From a virus: a stretch of 48,774 bases of DNA. The position numbers and the translations under genes were made by a program. Location: positions 1-48,774 of IMG/VR virus record IMGVR_UViG_3300036979_000438, one strand, 5' to 3'. A model generated the notes under the pieces. It was not told the DNA's origin, did no database searches, and saw only the letters and a list, made by a program, of their open reading frames with translations. Shown in pieces: positions 18,097-26,370 of this stretch (the stretch's first letter is position 1; each line of letters starts with the position of its first letter).

Positions 18097-18788
18097 GGCC
18101 GCACCCAACCCTTACGGTCCGGGGACAGCACCCTGGACCCCTGGGCAAGCGTGTTGGGGTTCACCGAGTAGATGAACTGATCGCAGATCGGCAACCCCGT
18201 CTTGCCGGACGACAAGAACTCCAACGAGTCAATAAGGTTCATCGACACACCCTGCCGAGACAAGTTCTGGACCCGTGCCGGCAACGCACAGTCAGCACCT
18301 TCACACGCCCGCAGCAGCTCCCACGCCATCTCACCCACAGCCTGAGCAGCAATCGGAGGCGGCTCGAAACCCACAGCCATCTCCACAAAGAGACGCTGCG
18401 GCTCGGTCCAGGTATTGAACGGCCACTTGTCGCCGTCAATACGGATCAGCCACTTGCCGGCCTGTGTCCAATCGGTCTGATCCATCGCGACACCGTCGAT
18501 GAACACGTCGATCACAGACGGGTTCTCACCGTCGATCCACAGGGCGGTGCCAGGGTTCGTGTCCGGCCACACCGTGAACCGAGACGGTGGCAGACCACAG
18601 TACGACTGTCCGGGCGGGGGACCCTGAACAACGGTGCAGATACCGAACCGACGACCCGTCAGCGACCAAAGAACCCGAGACGCCGCCTCGACAGCAGCAT
18701 CCACGGTGTTCTCGTCATAGGTCGTGACGTCGTTGCACCATTCGACCGGCCAAGCCTCACAGACCGATGACGGCTCAGGGAGGGCCAT
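18093..18788 (-). CDS. Head-to-tail adaptor
   Basis: A 231-aa protein with helical ends and a beta middle: an early NTVDAAVEAASRVLWSLTGRRFG helix, strands around VIDVFIDGVAMD, then a helical AAQAVGEMAWELLRACEG segment and a C-terminal LIDSLEFL. This 'A...AS..L..LTG.RFG' start is common in actinobacteriophage head-to-tail adaptors (gp6/gp15-like), which form a ring under the portal. It starts 12 bases after the major tail gene. Confidence 0.7.
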   Translation of the reverse strand: MALPEPSSVCEAWPVEWCNDVTTYDENTVDAAVEAASRVLWSLTGRRFGICTVVQGPPPGQSYCGLPPSRFTVWPDTNPGTALWIDGENPSVIDVFIDGVAMDQTDWTQAGKWLIRIDGDKWPFNTWTEPQRLFVEMAVGFEPPPIAAQAVGEMAWELLRACEGADCALPARVQNLSRQGVSMNLIDSLEFLSSGKTGLPICDQFIYSVNPNTLAQGSRVLSPDRKGWVRP

Positions 18789-18800
18789 CGCTCAGATCAC

Positions 18801-19469
18801 TCAGGGAGTGGGAGCGACGTAGTCGATGGGACCATCGGTGTCGGCCGGGGGAGCTGCCTGAGCAGGCTGGAAGGCGAAGAACTGACCGGCCGGGATGGGC
18901 TCAAGGAAGAAATCAGCCTCGAACAGACCCTCACCGAAAGACGTCGGGGCACCCTCGGTGACCGCGTTCATCATCAGGTTCATCACCGAGTTGCCCATCT
19001 CGAAGTCACCCAGGACACCGTTCATCAGCACCGGGAAGCACCAGTAGGTGTAGGGGATGGTCGTCGTCTCGTCACAGTCGGTGCCGGCGATCTTCGTCCA
19101 GACCTCAAGCTGGAAGTTCCCGCCGACGTCCTCACCGAACGACGCACCGACGAACGTCGAGCCGTCCATGATGCTGGTGCCACCGGCCACCATGCTCAGA
19201 AGCGCAGGGTGGACCTGGCAGAACTCGATCTCCAGGGCGACACGCTTGACCCGGTCGGCGTCCTTCTCGTTCACGCAGAGCTCGCCCCACGCGTTCTTGA
19301 CAAGGAACTCCTCGCCGTCCTCGACCTCCATCGAGCCGGCGATCTTCACGAAGCCGCCCGTGACGAGGACCGAGGCGTTGCCGACGGTGTCGTCCGGCTG
19401 GCCGCACTCGTCTAGACGGGTGATCCGCATACGACGCGCCTTGATGGGCGAGAAAGTGCGTTCAGCCAT
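18801..19469 (-). CDS. Major tail (tube) protein
   Basis: A 222-aa protein predicted to build the tail tube. It starts with MRITRLDECGQPDDTVGNAS, has a GFVKIAGSMEVEDGEEFLVKN strand pair, and contains VALEIEFCQVHPALLSMVAGG, a pattern found in major tail proteins of actinobacterial siphoviruses. The C-terminus is disordered (QAAPPADTDGP). Unusually, it lies between the capsid region and the head-tail connectors rather than after them. Confidence 0.7.
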   Translation of the reverse strand: MAERTFSPIKARRMRITRLDECGQPDDTVGNASVLVTGGFVKIAGSMEVEDGEEFLVKNAWGELCVNEKDADRVKRVALEIEFCQVHPALLSMVAGGTSIMDGSTFVGASFGEDVGGNFQLEVWTKIAGTDCDETTTIPYTYWCFPVLMNGVLGDFEMGNSVMNLMMNAVTEGAPTSFGEGLFEADFFLEPIPAGQFFAFQPAQAAPPADTDGPIDYVAPTP

Positions 19470-19478
19470 TTGTGTCTC

Positions 19479-20279
19479 CTATGCCGAGAAGGTGCCAGCA
19501 ACCATGTCGGCTGCCGGGTCGATAACGAACAGGTATTGACGCTGCGCCAGGGCGTCCTGCATGTTGGTGGCGCGGTTGAAGAAGTCCAGAACGTCCAGCG
19601 TCGAGCGGTGGATGGTCAGGTTCGGTGTCATAAACACCGGGAGGGTCGGGTCAAACACCGGCGACACAGCAACACGGTTGCCGGAAGCGGTCAGGAGACT
19701 GTTGTTCGGGCCGGACAGCAGCAGGTTTGCCGCAGCGAGGACGTTTGCCGAGTAGGTGTTCAGCCAGAGAGTGCCCTGACCCGCAAAGAGTTTCGCAAAC
19801 TCAAGTTCCAGCATCCCGACCCCGACAGGGACGTCAGTCCCAAGAGCAGTCTCGGTCACCCCAGCAACGATCGTCGCAAGAATCGACTCCATCAGTCGTT
19901 CCTCACGGATCGCGAACTGCGACCGTGCGTAATCAAGAGCGTCGGTCTGCGGACCCGTGCAAGCAATACGGCTCCACGCCGTGTATGCCGTCGCCCGGTT
20001 GAGGGTCAGGTTCGCAGAGGCACCAGCAGTCGGAGACGGACACGGATCGTCGCAGTCCATCTCGTAGACACCGAAACCCTCGGGGGTTGCAACGTCGAAC
20101 GCTGCCAGGTTCTCGTAAAGAGCCCCTGTCACACCCCACCGAACAGGGTCCTGGTCGTCAATGATGGTCGCGACCGACAGAAGCCCTCGGGGCGACGTGG
20201 CAACTGCGGGTGTTGCCACCCGAGTCACCACGTCGCACCCGGTTGCCTCGACCGGAGCGTCGTAGGAAGTTCCAGCCAT
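19479..20279 (-). CDS. Structural protein of unknown role between capsid and tail tube
   Basis: A 266-aa protein with four closely spaced cysteines (CDVV; CDDPCP) in the first half, a helical ALDYARSQFAIREERLMESILATI segment and a beta-rich C-terminal half. The operon position and size suggest a virion protein: a capsid-vertex or second capsid-like protein, a head decoration, or a connector. It does not visibly repeat the 524-aa capsid protein. I do not recognise the family. Confidence 0.5.
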   Translation of the reverse strand: MAGTSYDAPVEATGCDVVTRVATPAVATSPRGLLSVATIIDDQDPVRWGVTGALYENLAAFDVATPEGFGVYEMDCDDPCPSPTAGASANLTLNRATAYTAWSRIACTGPQTDALDYARSQFAIREERLMESILATIVAGVTETALGTDVPVGVGMLELEFAKLFAGQGTLWLNTYSANVLAAANLLLSGPNNSLLTASGNRVAVSPVFDPTLPVFMTPNLTIHRSTLDVLDFFNRATNMQDALAQRQYLFVIDPAADMVAGTFSA

Positions 20280-20307
20280 CGGCTGTTCCCTTTCCTAGTT
20301 ACTCAGC

Positions 20308-21882
20308 TCAGGCGCCGGTCGGGCAGCAGGCCGTGACGCCGTCCACCGAGAGAAGCGTGGTGCCCTTGAGGGACGGTCCACGCTGCGCCAGCAGCGAGAA
20401 CTCCTCGGTCCACGCAGCGGTGTAGTCGTTCGTCGCGTTGAGCGTGGAGTCCCGGACGACACCCAGGTCCAGGGTGCCGGCCGTGCCGACGACCCACGCA
20501 CCAGCGGCGTACACGACGTAGTCCACGTCGGTCGGCCACGCCGTTGCGTTGGCAATCCGCTGCCAGTCGAGGATGAACTGCGGACGCAGGCCACGGGCCG
20601 AGAAGAACGAGTTGATCTCGGCGTCGGTGACGGCCAGGAGCGCCACACCGTTGCGGGCGGCAAGGTCGGAGCGGATCGCGTCACGGGCCCACACCGGAAG
20701 CACGACCTCAAGGACCGCGTTCACCGGGGTCCGGTACATGCTCCGGTAGCGGGTGGCGAGCAGCTCGACACCGGACAGGATGGCCGAGCCACCCGAGCCG
20801 ACGGTCGGCTGGGTGCCGCCGTTGGTGGAGTCCGAGTAGATGCTCGCGATGCGCTTCCCGCTCATCTTGTGGAGGTGACCCGCAGCGACGAGCGACAGGT
20901 AGCGGGCGATGAGCTCGGGGTTGGTCCGCTCGGTGAGGTTGCCAGCGGTGACGCAGAAGCCGTCAGCCTCAAGCCGGACGTCCTCCCAGGTCGGGCACGG
21001 GACTACGACGCAGTCCTTGGTGTCCTCGGCCGCACGGTTCGCCTCGGTGTACGAGAACGTGATGGTGGTCAGGTCCTCGGGGAGCGTCAGCGCAGACGGG
21101 ACCAGGATGCCGCCACGGCGCACACCCACGGTCGGGAGGTCCAGCAGACCATCGGTGCCCTCGACGCCGAAGTAGTCGTACAGCGGCTCGGACGGGCTGC
21201 ACCACTCGCCGGCAGCGACGAGCGACTGCGGGTCGGCGGCAGCGGCCATGACAGCCTCGGCCTGCTCGGCGTCGGAGTCCGAGTCGATCCACGAATCGAC
21301 GTTCAGGTCGAACGACGCCACCGGGACACGGTCGCTGTGGTTGGACAGGGTGCGGGCCTTCGCGGTGACGGCCTTCGCCAGCTCCGTGGTGCCGGCGATG
21401 TTGCCACCAGCGGAGAAGCCGGGAATGTCGGCGGCGGCGAGGATGGTCATGGCCTGCTTGGGGGCCTCCACGACGGGCTCACGGCGGCGCAGGGCGATGC
21501 GGCGGGGCGCAGCGGCGGTGACGAGCTCGGGCTCGACCTCGACCTCGACGGCCTCGGCCTCGGTCACGTCGGCCTCGGGGGCGTCCTCGGTGGCCTCCTC
21601 TGCCTGCTCGGCCTCACCCTCGCCGTCCTCGGCGTTGGCGTGGACCCGGCGCAGCAGCTCCTCGGCCTGCGCGAGCACCTGCTCGGCAGCCTCGGCGCGA
21701 CGGCCACGCTCGGTGCGGATCGCCTCGATGGCGTCGGCCAGGTCGCTCATGGTGGTGAGGTCGCCCTCACCCTCGGGAGCGGCGGCGATGCCGTCGAACG
21801 CCTCGGTCGCCTGGGCCTCAAGGGCGTCCAGGTCGGCCTCGGCCACGGTGGTCAGGTCGGTCGGGAGCGTGAACTCGTCCAC
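20308..21882 (-). CDS. Major capsid protein with N-terminal scaffold-like domain
   Basis: A 524-aa protein predicted to be the HK97-fold capsid subunit. Residues 1-~150 are an acidic, Ala/Glu-rich coiled coil, probably a delta/scaffolding domain removed by the protease encoded upstream. The remainder contains AGGNIAGTTELAKAVTAKA, a LPTVGVRRGGILVPSA strand and loop, an RTNPELIARYLSLVAAGH spine helix and a C-terminal DYTAAWTEEFSLLAQRGPS. The start is a GTG preceded by GAGGAAA. It is followed by the structural and tail genes on the same transcript. Confidence 0.85.
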   Translation of the reverse strand: MDEFTLPTDLTTVAEADLDALEAQATEAFDGIAAAPEGEGDLTTMSDLADAIEAIRTERGRRAEAAEQVLAQAEELLRRVHANAEDGEGEAEQAEEATEDAPEADVTEAEAVEVEVEPELVTAAAPRRIALRRREPVVEAPKQAMTILAAADIPGFSAGGNIAGTTELAKAVTAKARTLSNHSDRVPVASFDLNVDSWIDSDSDAEQAEAVMAAAADPQSLVAAGEWCSPSEPLYDYFGVEGTDGLLDLPTVGVRRGGILVPSALTLPEDLTTITFSYTEANRAAEDTKDCVVVPCPTWEDVRLEADGFCVTAGNLTERTNPELIARYLSLVAAGHLHKMSGKRIASIYSDSTNGGTQPTVGSGGSAILSGVELLATRYRSMYRTPVNAVLEVVLPVWARDAIRSDLAARNGVALLAVTDAEINSFFSARGLRPQFILDWQRIANATAWPTDVDYVVYAAGAWVVGTAGTLDLGVVRDSTLNATNDYTAAWTEEFSLLAQRGPSLKGTTLLSVDGVTACCPTGA

Positions 21883-22036
21883 GGGATTTCCTCTTTCGCT
21901 AGAAGCGGTGTTGTTGTCGAACTCGGTCAGCGCCTAGCGCCAGTCGGGTCCGTCGCCTAGCGAGCGGTTCCCATGTCCCACCATCGTAGACACAACTTGT
22001 GTGCAACTTGGTGCATTTCTTGTGGATTGGTGTGGA
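21883..22036 (-). promoter_or_regulatory. Intergenic region upstream of the capsid gene
   Basis: A 154-base gap, the only sizeable one in the structural operon. On the minus strand it contains a near palindrome, ACACAAgTTGTGT (about 21990-22002), a possible -10 (TACGAT, 21988-21983), two copies of GCTAGGCG and a strong ribosome binding site. It is a plausible internal promoter boosting capsid expression, but no -35 at ideal spacing is convincing. Confidence 0.35.
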
Positions 22037-22237
22037 TTACACCGAAACGATGCGTCCACCGATCAACTCGGCAGCAGCTTTCGCGTCCTCAAGAGTCGCA
22101 AACCTGTACGCCGCGCCACCCGCCGAATACACCTTCCACGAACCGTTCGACGCCGTTTCGGGAAGCATCGCCGGGTCGTACTCAGGAGCGTTCACCGCAG
22201 CGCGAAGAACCTTGTTCTTGTTACAGGCACAACCCAC
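22037..22237 (-). CDS. Small capsid-region protein with N-terminal CxC
   Basis: A 66-aa protein with a GTG start 2 bases after the protease stop. It begins MGCACNKNK and ends in an ATLEDAKAAAELIGGRIVSV helix-strand unit. Small proteins of this type occur beside protease and capsid genes in actinobacteriophages, but the function is unknown. Confidence 0.5.
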   Translation of the reverse strand: MGCACNKNKVLRAAVNAPEYDPAMLPETASNGSWKVYSAGGAAYRFATLEDAKAAAELIGGRIVSV

Positions 22238-22239
22238 GG

Positions 22240-23541
22240 TCAGCCCTTGACCCGCTCGACAAGTTCGGCCTTGCGGGACGCCTTGTCACGGCCGATCCTC
22301 GCGGCGAGAGCGTCCGCAGCAGCAACGACACCCTTCGACGGTGCCGGCTTCTCAGCGGTTTCACCGAACACCAGGCCGGTAGCGATCAGCGAATCGGGAC
22401 AGCCCGACGCCGCAAGGTGGGTTTCCACAATGGGGAACCCAGGGACGTTCACGGCCAGAGCAGCGACAAGTTCCAGTTCGCCACCGAGCTTGCGCCAGTC
22501 ACCTGACAGCGACGATGCCCGAAGGACACGCTTGGCTTCGTCGGACACACCGGGGCGCATCGCTCCGCTGATCCAGATGCCGAACTCGTCCTCACCGACA
22601 GCAACGTCAGCGACACCGAAGCACGTTACGTCGTAGTGGGCGGCAGCAGCACGGCCGGACAGGCGCTTGTCGGCGTGGGGGCCGTCCATCGTGATCGTGC
22701 CGACAGCGAACTCGGTGCCGTCGTCAGCCAGGATGGTGCCGGTAGCGAAGTAGGCGTACTTGGCGTGCGACACGGGCGGCTGGACACAACGACCCTCACC
22801 GAACCCGATGTGGCACGTTCCCCAGGTCGCAAGGTGACCGAAGATGCGGTCGTCCTCGACCCGGACCTTGGTCGGGCCCGAGAAACCAGGGTCACGGAAC
22901 CACTCGGCGGGCGGCGCGACCGGGGCAGACGCCACGATCGACAACCACGACGACATGACCGAATCAGACTTCTCAACAGGGTCGGCAGCGTCCTGCGCCG
23001 CCATCGGCTCGCCGTCCACAGGTTCCTCCACAGATTCGTCCACAGGTTCGTCCTCGGGGTCCTCGGGGTCCTCGGCCGGAACGTCCTGGCCCTCGTCCAG
23101 CATGATCTTCGCCTCGGCAAACGCCGGGATCGCCACCAGGGTCGCCGCACGAATACGGGCCGAAGTCAGCACCGTCGTCATCGAACCCATCGGCGCGTCC
23201 TCGTCAGGTTCCTCACCCTCCGCACCCTGGTACTCGATGGTCACGTCGTCCGGGTCGATCGACACACCGTTCGCCAGCTCGTTGCGAATCAGATGCGCGG
23301 CGTGCGCCCCGTACTCAAGGGACTCGTCAATGACACCCGTGGCGTAGATCACGCCGCCGTCCTGTCGCTCGACGGTCAGGATCGCACCGACGACGACAGC
23401 GCCGTCGTGCCCACCTTCATCTTCCTCAACGAAACGGAGAGGCATCGGGCCGTCAAGCCAGGTGAGAGCCCCTTCTGCGATCAGCCGGCCGTCACCCGTG
23501 GGGACGCCCTCCATCGCGATAACGCCGGACCAAGTAAGCAT
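22240..23541 (-). CDS. Capsid maturation (prohead) protease
   Basis: A 433-aa protein predicted to be a serine protease that cleaves the capsid N-terminal domain. The N-terminal domain shows U35-type features: EGGHDGAVVVG (candidate His45), HLIRNELANGVSID (candidate Ser94), then ARIRAATLVAIPAFAEAKI. A Pro/Glu/Asp-rich linker (about 150-185) leads to a second domain with FGHLATWGTCHIGFGEGRC and YFATGTILADDGTEFAVGTI, seen in large actinobacteriophage proteases. I chose the ATG at 23541, which follows AGGGTGG at good spacing, over a GTG nine bases earlier. Gene order (portal, MuF, protease, capsid) supports the call. Confidence 0.8.
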   Translation of the reverse strand: MLTWSGVIAMEGVPTGDGRLIAEGALTWLDGPMPLRFVEEDEGGHDGAVVVGAILTVERQDGGVIYATGVIDESLEYGAHAAHLIRNELANGVSIDPDDVTIEYQGAEGEEPDEDAPMGSMTTVLTSARIRAATLVAIPAFAEAKIMLDEGQDVPAEDPEDPEDEPVDESVEEPVDGEPMAAQDAADPVEKSDSVMSSWLSIVASAPVAPPAEWFRDPGFSGPTKVRVEDDRIFGHLATWGTCHIGFGEGRCVQPPVSHAKYAYFATGTILADDGTEFAVGTITMDGPHADKRLSGRAAAAHYDVTCFGVADVAVGEDEFGIWISGAMRPGVSDEAKRVLRASSLSGDWRKLGGELELVAALAVNVPGFPIVETHLAASGCPDSLIATGLVFGETAEKPAPSKGVVAAADALAARIGRDKASRKAELVERVKG

Positions 23542-23580
23542 GGCTACCACCCTAAATGATGTGCCGTGACGGAAAGTGGA

Positions 23581-24339
23581 CTACGCCCCGACGTCGGTAA
23601 GAGGCGACGGGGAACCGAGGACCATGATACAGCGGCAGTTCACCCACAGTTCGGGGGGTGCGTTGCGGTCACCGGGGTACTGCATCGGCCAGCCACCGAC
23701 GTTGAAATACGAAGTGTGGGGCACTTGCTGTCCTTCGGCCCGTGAATGGGTTTCACGAACCCGGTTGTCACGGCGCGTGTACCAAGTCTTTGTGACCGTA
23801 AGACCACGCGTCTCTAGGTAGTCACCAAGCCCGTTGATGCCACCGTTCACCGCAGCGAGAGCTTCGGCCTCCGCAAAGATTCGGGCCGAGTTCTCTGCTT
23901 CCCGCATCGCCTTCGTGAGAGCGTCCTGACGGTCAGCACCCGACGAAATCGCTTTGCCGAACGCAGCAACAACACGGGCAGAAATGATCTGCCTCAACGT
24001 CCTCAACCGGGTCGTGACTGCGGCCGGCGCAACAGACCCAGGAGCAGCAAGACCGAGGGCGATTGCCTGTGCCTGCGCGTCACGCACATTGAGGAACAGC
24101 AGCATGAGGAGCGCAGCAACAAACACCGCTTCGGCCGTGTGCTTTCGCACTTCCTCGACCTCGTCATCGGACGGTTCCGTGTCGATTGCCAGCGCCGCAA
24201 AGTCCACCGCCGCGGTCAGCGCGTCGTTCCACTCACGCCGGACGTCAGCAGTCACAGCCGACACCAAATACTCGGCAATCGCCGCCGCTGTCCGCTCCAT
24301 CAGTTCGTCCAACCGGACGAGCTGGTCCTCAGAGGCCAT
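23581..24339 (-). CDS. MuF-like minor head protein
   Basis: A 252-aa protein, ATG start inside the end of the portal gene. The N-terminal part is helical (a structural arm), and the C-terminal ~80 residues carry the MuF head-morphogenesis signature: WYTRRDNRVRETHSRAEGQQVP, GWPMQYPGD and a WVNCRCIM ending. MuF proteins bind the portal and enter the head in a few copies. Only the MuF domain is seen, with no fused toxin. Confidence 0.85.
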   Translation of the reverse strand: MASEDQLVRLDELMERTAAAIAEYLVSAVTADVRREWNDALTAAVDFAALAIDTEPSDDEVEEVRKHTAEAVFVAALLMLLFLNVRDAQAQAIALGLAAPGSVAPAAVTTRLRTLRQIISARVVAAFGKAISSGADRQDALTKAMREAENSARIFAEAEALAAVNGGINGLGDYLETRGLTVTKTWYTRRDNRVRETHSRAEGQQVPHTSYFNVGGWPMQYPGDRNAPPELWVNCRCIMVLGSPSPLTDVGA

Positions 24340-26071
24340 CGAGCGCAACCTCTAGTGCGTCGAAGTCGTGGGGCTGTGCGGTGAGCAGCAGGTTCGTCGT
24401 GTACGCCACAACCGCAGCGTTCAGGCCGTCCTGGTCTACGCCGTACCGGGCAGCAATCACGGCAAGACGGTCCCATGCGCCTGCGAACAACGCCGACAGG
24501 TCGTCGGTCGTGGCACGCAACTGTGTATGGACCTCGGAAGCATCCACACCAAGGTTCCCTGCCTTGTGGGAACGCGCCAACTTGTTGCCTGCACGCTCCA
24601 ACGCCCGCAGCACCACAGCGTCACACGCTGCGGTCAGCGCAGAAGCCTGCACCTTGGACGGCTCGGGAGACGCCGGACCAGGCTGGTTCACCGTGGACGG
24701 TGCAGTATCGGCCGGCGCAGGACCGGGCGGTTCGTTCACCGGGCCCACCGCAGGAAGTTCGGGCGCGTCGGGCGCAATAGCCTTGAGCGCGATCGGCAGG
24801 AGTTCGGGGTGTTCGATGGCGAGCTTCTTGAGCAGAAGCGTCGTCTGTTCCTCGACGGTCGGCGCGTCGGCCTCGGAGAACCCTGTCTCACGACGGGTTG
24901 CTTCCGGTGACAGCTCAAGCCGGTCGTAGAGGGCAAGTGCGGACTGTGAACGGTCGGGCCGGATACGAAGTTCGGAGGCGTCGTACCAAACGAACACGTC
25001 GTCGTAGCCGAGCGGCCCGACAAGTGCCTCGGTGATTGCGTCACAGATCAGTTCGGCCAGCGGCTCGACATGGAGCTTGACGGCCGATTCTTCGATCTGC
25101 CACGCCGACCAATGGTTCACGTCGGCCATGCCGGTCAGAACCTCGTTCGGGAGTTCCAGACCGACAGCGAGACGGGAGATTGCCTGGGTCCGCAGGTCAA
25201 GGATGCGCTCGTCAAATGGGGTGGCGAACGAAATGTGTCGCATCCCCGTCGCATACTCGCCGGGAACCCGGACGACCAACGGAACAACCGCAGCAGCCGA
25301 CTCACGGTCCTGAATGGGAACCGTCATCGCTTCCATCAGCGTCAGCGTGAAGTCGTCGTCGTCCAGGTCGTCGGGCGACGACTTCGGGAACGTCGCCTCC
25401 GAGGGGACGACAAGGACGCCGGCACCGGCAAGGCGCGACATGGCGTCAGCAGCGATCCGTTCGTTGAGCAGGTCAAGTTCACCGAGCGCCGAAAGCGCAG
25501 CACGGACCGGGGAGTCCGGCTCGTAGACATGGCGTGCGTGGGGACGCCACATGACGACGACCGTCGAGTCGTCAGGGATCGTCGTCCACTCGGCACCACG
25601 GGTGTAGAGGCCCGTCCGGTTGCCGGTGTCCCTGACCTGGGTCATCTTGAAACCGTCAGCAACAATGATCTGTACGTCGTCGGCCGAGAACAGCGTCCAG
25701 TCCGTGAACCCGTCCACCGTGATTCCGATGAGGAACCCGATGCCTGCAATCCCAAGGTTCTGTGCGGCGCGGGCAAGGAGCTGGCCCTGACCACCGGGAC
25801 CGCCACCGAACTCCTGCACCCGGATCGACGCCGGATGGTCAGCGGGAAGCGCCTGAATGTGCGAACCGGACTCGTCCCACGTCGCAGCAAACAAGTTCAC
25901 TCTGCTCATGGCGTTCGAGAGGTACTGGATGCCGTACCGGAGTTCGGGCGACGCGTCGTAGTAGGCCCATGCCTCGTCCTGCCAACGCTGCTTGCTCGAC
26001 GTTGTGAGGGGATGGTCGGTCAGGTTCTTGGCCGACGCCACAAGGGAGTTGAAAGGCTTACGTTTCGCCAT
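24329..26071 (-). CDS. Portal protein
   Basis: A 580-aa protein expected to form the dodecameric DNA gate. Family-like features include WAYYDASPELRYGIQYLSNAMSR near the N-terminus, a WRPHARHVYEPDSPVRAAL segment, DLRTQAISRLAVGLELPNEVLTG, then HWSAWQIEESAVKLHVEPL and a long C-terminal helical region with a Pro/Ala/Glu linker. Next to the terminase and MuF genes, as expected. It overlaps both neighbours. Confidence 0.85.
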   Translation of the reverse strand: MAKRKPFNSLVASAKNLTDHPLTTSSKQRWQDEAWAYYDASPELRYGIQYLSNAMSRVNLFAATWDESGSHIQALPADHPASIRVQEFGGGPGGQGQLLARAAQNLGIAGIGFLIGITVDGFTDWTLFSADDVQIIVADGFKMTQVRDTGNRTGLYTRGAEWTTIPDDSTVVVMWRPHARHVYEPDSPVRAALSALGELDLLNERIAADAMSRLAGAGVLVVPSEATFPKSSPDDLDDDDFTLTLMEAMTVPIQDRESAAAVVPLVVRVPGEYATGMRHISFATPFDERILDLRTQAISRLAVGLELPNEVLTGMADVNHWSAWQIEESAVKLHVEPLAELICDAITEALVGPLGYDDVFVWYDASELRIRPDRSQSALALYDRLELSPEATRRETGFSEADAPTVEEQTTLLLKKLAIEHPELLPIALKAIAPDAPELPAVGPVNEPPGPAPADTAPSTVNQPGPASPEPSKVQASALTAACDAVVLRALERAGNKLARSHKAGNLGVDASEVHTQLRATTDDLSALFAGAWDRLAVIAARYGVDQDGLNAAVVAYTTNLLLTAQPHDFDALEVALDGL

Positions 26072-26361
26072 CAGTCGTCGGACCCTTTGCTAATCAGTTC
26101 GTAGATGAGAGCAGACCCGCCAGCGGTCGCCAGCCAGTAGAGGACTGGCATGGCGACAGGGACGAACACGTTGATCGCAGCGACGACAAGGCCCGCGATC
26201 CAGAACCCGACACAGAACGGGCATCCGACCATCTCAGCGAAGAATGGTGGTGCGTGCATGTAGAACCATGAGCGTGGACGGTCCAAGATGGTGTCCTCGT
26301 TCACTAGACGCGTGATCCGGTACGCCGCCAGGACAGCGACAAGAAAAAGGCCGACAGGCAT
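26071..26361 (-). CDS. DUF1360-like membrane protein
   Basis: A 96-aa protein with two hydrophobic helices (about 4-15 and 54-75) flanking the signature VGCPFCVGFWIAGLVVAA, which matches the 'CxxCVGFW' motif of DUF1360 proteins. The start MPVGLFLVAVLAAYRITRLVNED also fits. Function is unknown in general. Here it lies between terminase and portal on the packaging transcript, so it would be made late. Confidence 0.7.
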   Translation of the reverse strand: MPVGLFLVAVLAAYRITRLVNEDTILDRPRSWFYMHAPPFFAEMVGCPFCVGFWIAGLVVAAINVFVPVAMPVLYWLATAGGSALIYELISKGSDD

Positions 26362-26370
26362 GTCTCTACG

